DNA of 64,000 bases, from assembly GCF_029813785.1 (NCBI RefSeq), contig NZ_JARVKY010000013.1:1-64000 (forward strand), written 5' to 3'. Made by a program: the position numbers and the translations under genes. Numbering within the stretch: position 1 is the first letter of the stretch; the number at the start of each line of letters is the position of its first letter. A model generated the notes under the pieces. It worked only from the letters and a program-made list of their open reading frames with translations, had not been told where the DNA came from and searched no databases. The DNA comes from Streptomyces sp. DH41 (GTDB lineage Bacteria > Actinomycetota > Actinomycetes > Streptomycetales > Streptomycetaceae). Shown here piece by piece: positions 24,245-32,068 of the stretch.

Positions 24245-25588
24245 ATGGTGGAGACACAGGGCGGGGAGCCGGGCGACGGCGCCGCCGAGGTGCTCGACCG
24301 GCCGCTGCCCGACGGCGTACGCCGCAGGGTCGTGCAGATCGTGTCCGACGGCTTCGGCGGACTCACCCTCGGCGAACTGCCCGCACAGCTGAGACAGTAC
24401 GCCCGGTTCACCCCGAACCGCAGGGCCAAGTTCGCCGGCAACGCCATGGCCGCCGCCGTGGAGAGCGACCCCCTGTTCCGCCAGCGCATCGGCGAGAAGC
24501 TCCGGGAGGCCCAGGCCGAACTGGCCGGCGCCCTGGACGCGGGTTCCCCGCCGCCGGCCGCGGACCCGCTCGACGTGGCGGCGGCGGCCTACGTGCTGCG
24601 ACCGCACGGCTGGGTCAAGCTGGTGACCGCCGCCGGCGAGGAGGCGCAGCGCGCCGACGCCGAGCGTGCCGGTGAGGAGAGCCGCGCGGAACTGGAGCGG
24701 CTGCACGAGGAGCTGGCCCGGGCCCGGGAACACACCAGGACCGAGACCGAGCGGCTGCGCGCCGAACTGGACGCGGCGAAGAAGGAGGGCGAGTCTCTGC
24801 ACCGCAAGCTGCGCTCCGCCCTCAGCGACGTCAAGCGCGGTGAGGCCGCGCTGCGCAGGATCCGGTCCGAGATCGACGCCGTCCGCGCCGAGGGGCACGC
24901 CCAGGTGTCCGCCGCCGAGAGCGAGACCCGGCGGCTCAAGACCCGGCTCGGGGAGGCGGAGGCCGCCCTGGAGGCCACCCGCAAGGCTGCCCGCGAGGGA
25001 CGCAGCGTCGAGGACATGCGGGTGCGGCTGCTGCTGGACACCCTGCTGGACGCGACGCAGGGGCTGCGCCGGGAACTCGCGCTGCCCCCGGTGTCGGTGC
25101 GGCCCGCCGAGACGGTGGACGCGGTCGAGCCCGGCCGGATGACCCCCAAGGACATCGCCGCCCGCGCCCTGTCCGAGAACGACCCCGCGATCCTCGACCA
25201 GTTGCTCGCACTGCCGCAGGCGCACCTGGTCGTCGACGGCTACAACGTCACCAAGACCGGCTATCCGCAGATGCCGCTGGAGAAGCAGCGGCTCAGACTG
25301 CTCGGCCAGCTCTCCCAGCTCGCCGCGCAGACCGGCGCCGAGATGACCTGCGTCTTCGACGGCGCCGAACTGGCGGCGCCGGTGCTGCTCGCGCCGCCGC
25401 GCGGGGTGCGGGTGCTGTTCTCCAAGCCCGGCATCACCGCCGACGAGCTGATCCGCCAGCTGGTGCGGGCCGAACCGCCGGGCCGACCCGTCATCGTCGT
25501 CTCCACCGACCGGGAGGTCGCCGACGGCGTGGCCCGGGCGGGCGCGCGGCCGGTGGCGTCCGTAGTGCTCCTGAAGCGGCTTTCCTAG
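24245..25588 (+). CDS. NYN/YacP-type nuclease-like protein with long coiled coil
   Basis: 447 residues in three parts. The N-terminal ~110 residues are globular. A coiled coil (about 130-260) is rich in Glu/Arg/Leu heptads. The C-terminal NYN domain (about 318-447) has LVVDGYNVTKTGYP with the first catalytic Asp, VFDGAE and the VVSTDREVADG acidic motif. These PIN-like acidic residues bind Mg and cut RNA in YacP relatives. The coiled coil is not in B. subtilis YacP (Rae1). That suggests oligomerisation or ribosome binding, as an inference. GTG at 24248 is an alternative start. Confidence 0.85.
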   Translation: MVETQGGEPGDGAAEVLDRPLPDGVRRRVVQIVSDGFGGLTLGELPAQLRQYARFTPNRRAKFAGNAMAAAVESDPLFRQRIGEKLREAQAELAGALDAGSPPPAADPLDVAAAAYVLRPHGWVKLVTAAGEEAQRADAERAGEESRAELERLHEELARAREHTRTETERLRAELDAAKKEGESLHRKLRSALSDVKRGEAALRRIRSEIDAVRAEGHAQVSAAESETRRLKTRLGEAEAALEATRKAAREGRSVEDMRVRLLLDTLLDATQGLRRELALPPVSVRPAETVDAVEPGRMTPKDIAARALSENDPAILDQLLALPQAHLVVDGYNVTKTGYPQMPLEKQRLRLLGQLSQLAAQTGAEMTCVFDGAELAAPVLLAPPRGVRVLFSKPGITADELIRQLVRAEPPGRPVIVVSTDREVADGVARAGARPVASVVLLKRLS

Positions 25589-25643
25589 CCTCTGCGTCAC
25601 TTCCGTCCCAAGCGCAACGTAGGGGCTCTATGCCCCAATTGAC

Positions 25644-25668
25644 GGAACCGTCACGCAACGTAGCGTCA
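25644..25668 (+). promoter_or_regulatory. Candidate ECF (SigE-type) promoter upstream of NlpC/P60
   Basis: GGAACC (25644-25649) and GTCA (25665-25668), 15 bases apart, resemble the cell-envelope stress promoters of Streptomyces SigE (GGAAC...GTC). A cell-wall hydrolase is a reasonable target. Confidence 0.35.
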
Positions 25669-25737
25669 GGAGAGGGTCACCGCAGGTGAGTTGTGGCAAA
25701 GAATGCGGTGCGTAACCGGCCTTTTTCGGCGGAGGAT

Positions 25738-25767
25738 TTGAACTGATCACGAGTGGGTCACTAGGGT
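25738..25767 (+). promoter_or_regulatory. Vegetative promoter for the first NlpC/P60 gene
   Basis: TTGAAC (25738-25743), 18-base spacer, TAGGGT (25762-25767). The start would be near 25774, giving a leader of ~46 bases up to the GTG at 25820. Confidence 0.55.
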
Positions 25768-25819
25768 CAGCCATCGAACCCTCGAACGGGTGATCCCTCT
25801 CAAGAAGGAGCTCGTCTCC

Positions 25820-26872
25820 GTGGCGTCCCACCGTCGTCCCAAGCAGCCGAGCCGCACGCGTGTGACCGTGCTCACCACCGCTGCCGCCGCCGCCGTCGCT
25901 CTCAGCTCGCAGGCCGCCAACGCCGCTCCGAGCGAGAAGCCGAGCAAGGACGAGGTCAAGGCCAAGGTCGACAAGCTCTACACGGAGGCCGAGCAGGCCA
26001 CCGAGAAGTACAACGGAGCCAAGGAGAAGCAGGAGAAACTCCAGAAGGAGATCTCCACCATCCAGGACAACGTCGCCCGCGGCCAGGAGGAGCTCAACGA
26101 GCTGCGCGACGGCCTCGGTTCGATGGCCAGCTCCCAGTACCGCTCCGGCGGCATCGACCCCTCCCTCCAGCTGTTCCTGTCGGCCGACCCGGAGAACTAC
26201 CTGGACAAGGCCTCCGCGCTCGACCAGCTCAGCGGTCAGCAGGTCGAGACGCTGAAGAAGGTCCAGGAGAAGCAGCGCGACCTCGCCCAGCAGCGTGCCG
26301 AGGCCGGCGAGAAGCTCAAGGACCTCGCCTCCACCCGCACCGAACTGGGCAAGAAGAAGAAGGAAGTCCAGGGCAAGCTCTCCTCCGCGCAGAAGCTGCT
26401 CAACACGCTCACCGCGGCGGAGAAGGCGGCCCTCCAGCAGGAGGAGCAGCGCTCCACCCGCAGCAGCGAGCGCGAGGTCCTCTCCAGCTCCGGGACCCCC
26501 TCCGGGAAGCCCGCCTCCGGCCGGGCCGCCGCCGCCTTCGCCGCCGCCCAGAGCAAGATAGGCACGCCCTACGTCTACGGCGCCACCGGCCCGTCCTCCT
26601 TCGACTGCTCGGGTCTGACCTCCTGGGCCTACGCCCAGGCCGGCGTCGGCATCCCGCGCACCTCCGAGGCGCAGACCGGCGCCGGGACGCGCATCTCCTC
26701 GATGAGCCAGCTGCAGGTCGGCGACCTGGTCTTCTTCTTCAACGACCTGCACCACGTCGGCCTCTACGCCGGCAACGGCCAGGTCCTGCACGCGCCGCGC
26801 ACCGGCACGGTCGTCCGCTACGAGTCGATGAGCACCATCGGCGGCCCGTTCATGTTCGGCGTCCGGGTCTGA
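25820..26872 (+). CDS. Secreted NlpC/P60 peptidoglycan endopeptidase, copy 1
   Basis: 350 residues from GTG 25820 (AAGGAG 8 bases upstream; the frame opens 30 bases earlier). Signal peptide ending AANA-AP near residue 35. Then a long coiled coil (about 45-215) rich in Glu/Lys/Gln, a linker, and a C-terminal NlpC/P60 domain with Cys in FDCSGLTSWAY, His in LHHVGLYAG and third residue His in LHAPRTG. The family cuts D-Glu-DAP bonds in the stem peptide; the coiled coil usually controls activity, as in RipA/RipC. The downstream gene is a paralogue, and the mycobacterial counterpart is Rv2190c (RipC). Confidence 0.93.
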   Translation: MASHRRPKQPSRTRVTVLTTAAAAAVALSSQAANAAPSEKPSKDEVKAKVDKLYTEAEQATEKYNGAKEKQEKLQKEISTIQDNVARGQEELNELRDGLGSMASSQYRSGGIDPSLQLFLSADPENYLDKASALDQLSGQQVETLKKVQEKQRDLAQQRAEAGEKLKDLASTRTELGKKKKEVQGKLSSAQKLLNTLTAAEKAALQQEEQRSTRSSEREVLSSSGTPSGKPASGRAAAAFAAAQSKIGTPYVYGATGPSSFDCSGLTSWAYAQAGVGIPRTSEAQTGAGTRISSMSQLQVGDLVFFFNDLHHVGLYAGNGQVLHAPRTGTVVRYESMSTIGGPFMFGVRV

Positions 26873-27118
26873 CCCGAGGCCGCCGAACCCGACGGGCAGG
26901 CCTGCCCCGCACCCCGCACACGATCCGAAGTCGTCCTCGTCGTACCGCCCGTTCGGGCGAATCACGGCACGGCCTTCTGACCCCCCGCCCCGCCGGTGAC
27001 CTGCGTCAGCGGCGGGGCGTCGTGCTGCGCGGCCCCCGAGGTCGTTGGCCGGTGCCCCGCCACGGGGTTACTGTCTGCCGCGTTTCCCTGTCCGCCAGCG
27101 GAAGGAGTGCGGCTTCCC

Positions 27119-28150
27119 GTGGGGTCCCATCGCCGCCTTGCACCAACCGGGTTCGACCGCGGCGCCGTCGCCGCCGTCGGCCTGCTGTCCGTCGCCGCCG
27201 CAGTCCTGGGCGCCGTACCGGCCACGGCCACCCCGCACGACGACCGGCGGGCGGAGGTGGACCGGCTCCACACGGAGGCGGAGCAGGCGACCGAGGCCTA
27301 CAACAAGGCGGACGCGCGCACCGACGCCCTGCGCGAGGAGGTCAGCGCCGCGCAGGACGACATCGCGCGGCAGCAGGGGCGGATCAACACCATGCGGGAC
27401 GCGCTCGGTTCGCTCGCCGGTGCCCAGTACCGCTCCGGCGGCATCGACCCGTCACTGGCGCTGCTGCTCTCCGCCGACCCGGACGACTACCTGGACAAGG
27501 CCTCCGTGCTCGACCGGATCACCACCCACCAGGCCGGTGAGCTGAAGAAGCTCCAGGGGGCCATGGTCGACCTCGCCCAGGACCGCGCCGAGGCCGGCCG
27601 GAAACTCACCGAGCTGGAGAAGGGCCGCAAGGCCGTCGCCGCCCACAAGAAGACCGTGGAGCAGAAGCTCGCCAAGGCCCGCGAGCTGCTCAACGCCCTC
27701 CCGGACGAGGAGCGCGCCGCCTACGACCGCGGTTCCCGCTCCGGCCGCACCGACCTGACCGGTGCCGGTCCGGGCTCCGGTCCCGGCGAGGCCGCTCCCG
27801 CCTCCGGCCGCGCGGCGGCGGCCGTCGCCGCCGCCCGCTCCGCCCTCGGCAAGCCCTACGTCTGGGGCGCCAACGGGCCCACCGGCTTCGACTGCTCGGG
27901 CCTGACCCAGTGGTCGTACGCCCAGGCCGGCATCGGCCTGCCGCGCACCTCGCAGGCGCAGTCCGGCGCCGGGCAGCGGGTGTCCCTGGCCCAGGCGCGA
28001 CCCGGGGACCTGGTCGCCTACCGGGACGACGCCAGCCACATCGGCATGTACGTCGGCAACGGCCAGGTGATCCACGCGCCCTATCCCGGCGCGCCCGTGC
28101 GCTACGACCCGGTCGGCATGATGCCGGTCTCCTCGGTCACCCGGGTCTGA
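27119..28150 (+). CDS. Secreted NlpC/P60 peptidoglycan endopeptidase, copy 2
   Basis: 343 residues from GTG 27119, placed by alignment with the neighbour's N-terminus (V-x-SHRR) and by GAAGGAG upstream. Signal segment ending about residue 40 (VPATATP), coiled coil with the shared QYRSGGIDPSL and DYLDKASVLD blocks, and NlpC/P60 triad Cys in FDCSGLTQWSY, His in ASHIGMYVG and His in IHAPYPG. It is a tandem duplicate of the gene at 25820. The spacer before the catalytic domain differs, with Gly/Ser/Pro-rich sequence here. It probably has its own promoter in the 246-base gap. Confidence 0.93.
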   Translation: MGSHRRLAPTGFDRGAVAAVGLLSVAAAVLGAVPATATPHDDRRAEVDRLHTEAEQATEAYNKADARTDALREEVSAAQDDIARQQGRINTMRDALGSLAGAQYRSGGIDPSLALLLSADPDDYLDKASVLDRITTHQAGELKKLQGAMVDLAQDRAEAGRKLTELEKGRKAVAAHKKTVEQKLAKARELLNALPDEERAAYDRGSRSGRTDLTGAGPGSGPGEAAPASGRAAAAVAAARSALGKPYVWGANGPTGFDCSGLTQWSYAQAGIGLPRTSQAQSGAGQRVSLAQARPGDLVAYRDDASHIGMYVGNGQVIHAPYPGAPVRYDPVGMMPVSSVTRV

Positions 28151-28206
28151 CCTTCGCCTCCCCGGTCCCCTGCCCCCGGCGGTCCGGCGCCCGTACGATC
28201 GGGAAG

Positions 28207-29400
28207 ATGGCTGGTCGAACGCGGGTGTCGGGTTCCTCGGTGGTGGCGCTGTGCCTGCTGCTCGTCTCCCTCGTGGCCTGCGGCGGCCGGACCGCCGCCG
28301 ACCCCGCCCGCGCTCAGGTGCAGCGGGTGCTGGACCGGCGGGCGGCGGCCGTCCTCGACCAGGACCGGACCGCCTACGCGCGCACGGGCACCGGCGTCGG
28401 CTTCGACAACCTGAGCGCGGTGCCGCTGGCCGCGTGGTCGTACCGGGTGACCGACGTGGACCGCACCGGTGACACCGCCACCGCCGGCGTCGAACTCCGC
28501 TACCGCGTCGAGGGCTACGACCGGGGCCCCGTCACCGCCGCCCGCACCGTGCGGCTGAGCAGGGACGGCCCGGAGGGGCGGTGGTCCGTCGACTCCGAGA
28601 GGCCCGCGAAGGAGTCCGGCCAGCAGCCGTGGGACCAGGGCGTGGTCGAGGTCGTCCGGGGGACGCACAGCCTCGTGCTCGGCGTCGGGCAGTCCACAGG
28701 GGCGCTGCGCGGCTACGCGGACCTGGCCGACCGGGCGGTGCCCGCCGTGTCGGACGCCTGGGACGGCGACTGGGCCCGCCGGGTCGTCGTACTGGTCCCG
28801 AAGTCGCTGGAGGGGATGGCGGGCCTGCTCGGGTCCCCCGCCTCGTCCTACCGGGGCATCGCCGCCGTCACCACCGGCGAGACGGGCGGCCGGGAGCGGG
28901 CCCCGGCGGACCGGATCATCGTCAACCCCGACGCGTACGGGCTGCTCGGCAGCCTCGGCAAGCAGGTCGTGCTCACCCACGAGACCACCCACGTCGCCAC
29001 CCGCGCCGACACCACCGCCGCCACCCCGCTGTGGCTGTCCGAGGGCTACGCCGACTGGGCCGGCTACCGCGACAGCGGCCGTACCCCCGCCCAGGCCGCC
29101 CCCGAGACGGCTGGCGCGGTCCGGGAGGGCCGGCTCCCCGCGGGGCTGCCGACCGACGAGGACTTCGGCTTCACCGCCGACGCGGACGAGCTCGCCCGCG
29201 CCTACGAGGGCGGCTGGCTGGCCTGCCGGATGATCGCCGACCAGTGGGGCGAGGACCGCCTGGACGCCTTCTACCGCGCCGTGGGCGCGCACGACGACCG
29301 CGCGGGTGCGGTCGAGGACGCGATGAACGAGGTGCTCGGGACGGAGCCGGAGGACTTCACGGCGCGGTGGCGGGAGTATCTGCGGGCGGAGTTCGACTGA
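28207..29400 (+). CDS. Lipoprotein with zinc-metallopeptidase-like HETTH motif
   Basis: 397 residues. Lipobox LVAC (Cys22). N-terminal half beta-rich; the C-terminal half has VLTHETTHVATRAD (HExxH, about residues 258-262) and, 25 residues on, LSEGYADW, with a Glu in the position of the third zinc ligand of gluzincins. Both motifs are intact, so it could be an active extracytoplasmic peptidase. The substrate is unknown. Its 3' end overlaps the convergent glycosyltransferase by 44 bases. Confidence 0.8.
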   Translation: MAGRTRVSGSSVVALCLLLVSLVACGGRTAADPARAQVQRVLDRRAAAVLDQDRTAYARTGTGVGFDNLSAVPLAAWSYRVTDVDRTGDTATAGVELRYRVEGYDRGPVTAARTVRLSRDGPEGRWSVDSERPAKESGQQPWDQGVVEVVRGTHSLVLGVGQSTGALRGYADLADRAVPAVSDAWDGDWARRVVVLVPKSLEGMAGLLGSPASSYRGIAAVTTGETGGRERAPADRIIVNPDAYGLLGSLGKQVVLTHETTHVATRADTTAATPLWLSEGYADWAGYRDSGRTPAQAAPETAGAVREGRLPAGLPTDEDFGFTADADELARAYEGGWLACRMIADQWGEDRLDAFYRAVGAHDDRAGAVEDAMNEVLGTEPEDFTARWREYLRAEFD

Positions 29401-30628
29401 GCCGCCCCGACCGTCCGGCGCGCCCGGACCGACCGGGCCGCTCGGGGTGCCCGCGCGGCGCGGTGTCGCGCCACAGGGCGTGGGCCGCGACGAGCGCCGC
29501 GGTGACCAGCAGGCCGTTGCGGACGGACAGCAGCGCGATGCCGAGCGGGTCACTGGCGACGACCCGGGCGAAGAAGACCGGGAACTCCAGCGCCGTCACC
29601 GGGCTCGCCGTCAGCACCAGGGCGACCGGCACCCGCATCCGGCTCGCCCGAAAGCACCGGCAGACCGCCGCGAGGCCGATCAGCCACACCATGTACTGCG
29701 GGCTGATCACCCGGCTCGTGACCGTGAACACCAGCACCGCCACGAAGGCCGCGTCCGCGGCCGTGTGCGCCGCGAAGCGCGAGGCCGCGAGCCGCCACAG
29801 CAGCAGCCAGCCCAGCGCCAGGGCGGTGAGTACGAGGGCGACCGTGCTCACCGTGCCCACGTACGGGCCGAGGAACTCGACCGAGCCGTAGTTGAGCAGC
29901 ACCTCGCCGTCCCAGCCGAAGTGCCGGCCGACATGGAAGACCAGCGAGCCCAGCGACTCCACCTCGGTACCCCGCTCGCGCTGGAACGTCAGGAACGCGA
30001 ACGCCCCCGGCATGGTCACGGCGAACAGCGCCGCCAGCCCTGCACCGCTCAGCGCGGCGGCGACCCACGGCGCGCGCCCGCGCATCCCGATCAGCACCAG
30101 CGCCGGCCACACCTTCAGCAGCGCCCCGAACGCCGCCAGGCCCCCCGCCACGCGCGGATGCCGGCCGGCGGCGAGCAGTGCCGCCACCGCGACGGCGGTG
30201 ACCATCACGTCGTAGCGGGCGTACACCGTCGGCCCGAGCAGCGGTACGCCCACCACCCACACCCACGCGCCACGCGAGGAGCGGCCGCCACCGCGGCCCG
30301 CCCGCCACAGCAGCGCGAGGACGGCCAGGTCCGCGGCACAGGCCAGGGCGAAGAAGGCCGTCGGGTACGAGAGGAAGGGCAGCAGCGCGGGGGAGAGGAT
30401 CGCGAGGGCCGCGGCGGGCGGGTACTGCCAGGTGACGTCGTCCAGCGGGAACGTTCCTGTGCGCAGGACCTCGTACCAGTCCCGGTAGATGACGGACACG
30501 TCACCGGTGACGTCCGGCCCCGGGAAGACCAGCACCTTCAGCACGAACAGCAGCAGCACCAGCCGCGTGGCGCCCCAGACCACCGGCAGCCACACCGGTG
30601 ACCGTCTCGCGCCCGCCGTCTCGTCCAC
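29357..30628 (-). CDS. GT87-family membrane mannosyltransferase-like protein
   Basis: 423 residues from GTG 30628; the frame is open far upstream through the neighbouring gene, so the start is not certain. About ten membrane helices. Near the N-terminus DVSVIYRDWYEVLRTG and WQYPPAAAL match the DUF2029/GT87 group (PimE, Rv2181-like), which uses polyprenyl-phosphate mannose outside the membrane. The C-terminal tail is Arg/Gly/Pro-rich. It is divergent from the PimB'-like gene, which supports a role in phosphatidylinositol mannoside or glycolipid synthesis. Confidence 0.82.
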   Translation of the reverse strand: MDETAGARRSPVWLPVVWGATRLVLLLFVLKVLVFPGPDVTGDVSVIYRDWYEVLRTGTFPLDDVTWQYPPAAALAILSPALLPFLSYPTAFFALACAADLAVLALLWRAGRGGGRSSRGAWVWVVGVPLLGPTVYARYDVMVTAVAVAALLAAGRHPRVAGGLAAFGALLKVWPALVLIGMRGRAPWVAAALSGAGLAALFAVTMPGAFAFLTFQRERGTEVESLGSLVFHVGRHFGWDGEVLLNYGSVEFLGPYVGTVSTVALVLTALALGWLLLWRLAASRFAAHTAADAAFVAVLVFTVTSRVISPQYMVWLIGLAAVCRCFRASRMRVPVALVLTASPVTALEFPVFFARVVASDPLGIALLSVRNGLLVTAALVAAHALWRDTAPRGHPERPGRSGRAGRSGRLSRTPPADTPATAP

Positions 30629-30748
30629 CTGCTCCCCGCCCGTCCGCGTCTCGTGCCGGTGGGCCCATGGTGACCCGGGCACCTGCGCGTCTGCCACCGG
30701 ACGCGGCCGGGCCCCGGCCCGTGCGGCGGATTCGGTAGGGTCGGCGGC

Positions 30749-31891
30749 GTGCGCAAGACCTTGATCGTGACGAACGACTTCCCGCCCCGTCCGGGCGGCA
30801 TCCAGGCCTTCCTGCACAACATGGCGCTGCGGCTGGAGCCCGAGCGCCTCGTCGTCTACGCCTCCACCTGGAAACGCGGCCAGGAGGGCGCCCGGGCCAC
30901 CGCCGCCTTCGACGCCGAGCAGCCCTTCACCGTCGTACGGGACCGTACGACGATGCTGCTGCCCACGCCGGGCGCGACCCGGCGGGCCGTCGGGCTGCTG
31001 CGCGAGCACGGGTGCACGTCGGTGTGGTTCGGGGCGGCCGCGCCGCTGGGCCTGATGGCGCCGGCGCTGCGGAGGGCGGGGGCCGAGCGGCTCGTCGCCA
31101 CCACCCACGGCCACGAGGCCGGGTGGGCCCAGCTGCCCGCGGCCCGGCGACTGCTGCGCCGGATCGGGGAGTCCACGGACACGATCACCTACCTCGGCGA
31201 GTACACCCGCTCCCGGATCGCCGGCGCGCTGACGCCCGAGGCCGCCGCCCGGATGACGCAGCTGCCGCCCGGCGTCGACGAGAAGACCTTCCACCCGGAC
31301 AGCGGTGGCGAGGAGGTGCGGGCCCGGCTCGGACTTTCCGAGCGTCCCGTGGTGGTGTGCGTCTCGCGGCTGGTGCCGCGCAAGGGGCAGGACACGCTGA
31401 TCCGGTCCATGCCGCGCGTCCTCGCCGCCGAGCCCGACGCCGTCCTGCTGATCGTCGGCGGCGGCCCCTACGAGAAGGACCTGCGCCGCCTCGCCGCCGA
31501 CACCGGCGTCGCCGCCTCCGTCCACTTCACCGGCGCCGTCCCCTGGTCCGAGCTGCCCGCGCACTACGGCGCCGGCGATGTCTTCGCCATGCCGTGCCGC
31601 ACCCGCCGGGGCGGCCTCGACGTCGAGGGCCTCGGCATCGTCTACCTGGAGGCCTCCGCGACAGGCCTGCCCGTCGTCGCCGGCGACTCGGGCGGCGCCC
31701 CGGACGCGGTGCTCGACGGAGAGACGGGATGGGTCGTACGCGGCGGCGACGAGGAACAGGCCGCCGACCGCCTCGTCACGCTCCTGGGCGACGCCGAGCT
31801 ACGCCGCCGCATGGGAGAGCGGGGCCGGGCGTGGGTCGAGGAGAAGTGGCGCTGGGACCTGCTGGCGGAGCGCCTGAAGGCGTTGCTGTAG
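30749..31891 (+). CDS. GDP-mannose-dependent mannosyltransferase, PimB'-like
   Basis: 380 residues, GT4 (GT-B) fold: N-terminal TNDFPPRPGGIQAFL with the Gly-rich donor/acceptor loop, THGHEAGW in the middle, and C-terminal VSRLVPRKGQDTLI, IVGGGPYEKDL and EGLGIVYLEASATGLPVVAGDSGGAP with the GPGTE-like Glu residues. In mycobacteria the orthologous position (Rv2188c) is PimB', which adds the second mannose to phosphatidylinositol mannoside on the cytosolic side. GTG start. Confidence 0.88.
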   Translation: MRKTLIVTNDFPPRPGGIQAFLHNMALRLEPERLVVYASTWKRGQEGARATAAFDAEQPFTVVRDRTTMLLPTPGATRRAVGLLREHGCTSVWFGAAAPLGLMAPALRRAGAERLVATTHGHEAGWAQLPAARRLLRRIGESTDTITYLGEYTRSRIAGALTPEAAARMTQLPPGVDEKTFHPDSGGEEVRARLGLSERPVVVCVSRLVPRKGQDTLIRSMPRVLAAEPDAVLLIVGGGPYEKDLRRLAADTGVAASVHFTGAVPWSELPAHYGAGDVFAMPCRTRRGGLDVEGLGIVYLEASATGLPVVAGDSGGAPDAVLDGETGWVVRGGDEEQAADRLVTLLGDAELRRRMGERGRAWVEEKWRWDLLAERLKALL

Positions 31892-31931
31892 CACGGGGCG
31901 CCTTGAGAACGGGCAGGGCCGGCACGCCCAT

Positions 31932-32035
31932 GAGGGGCGCGGGGCCGTGCTCATATGCGGCTCCGCCGCGTGGGCGCGAGGAACCACGGCGCACCCGCCC
32001 ACGGCGCACTCGCCCACGGCGCACCCGCACCCGCC
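31932..32035 (+). repeat. Dispersed intergenic repeat, copy 3, with 15-base tandem extension
   Basis: After the PimB'-like stop: GAGGGGCGCGGGGCCGTG, stem GCGGC-TCC-GCCGC (31957-31969), GGGCGCGA, then CACGGCGCACCCGCC repeated at 31985, 32000 and 32015 (the last with a 6-base insertion). The first part is shared with copies at 3001, 4531 and 38745; the tandem part is particular to this copy. Confidence 0.6.
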
Positions 32036-32068
32036 CACGGCGGCAAAGGGGCACCCCGGAAGGCGCCG

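Noticed and set aside
23784..24257. Extension of the rhomboid protein to ATG 24257
   Set aside because: Would cover the divergent zinc-ribbon gene antisense; added residues are not membrane-like.
25589..25819. Cyclic di-AMP (ydaO-type) riboswitch before the first NlpC/P60 gene
   Set aside because: Such riboswitches occur before wall hydrolases in Streptomyces, but I could not find the conserved blocks in this short leader.
29357..31564. Single 735-residue minus protein through the PimB'-like gene
   Set aside because: Upstream half is a shadow of the plus-strand mannosyltransferase; the GT87-type helices begin after 30628.
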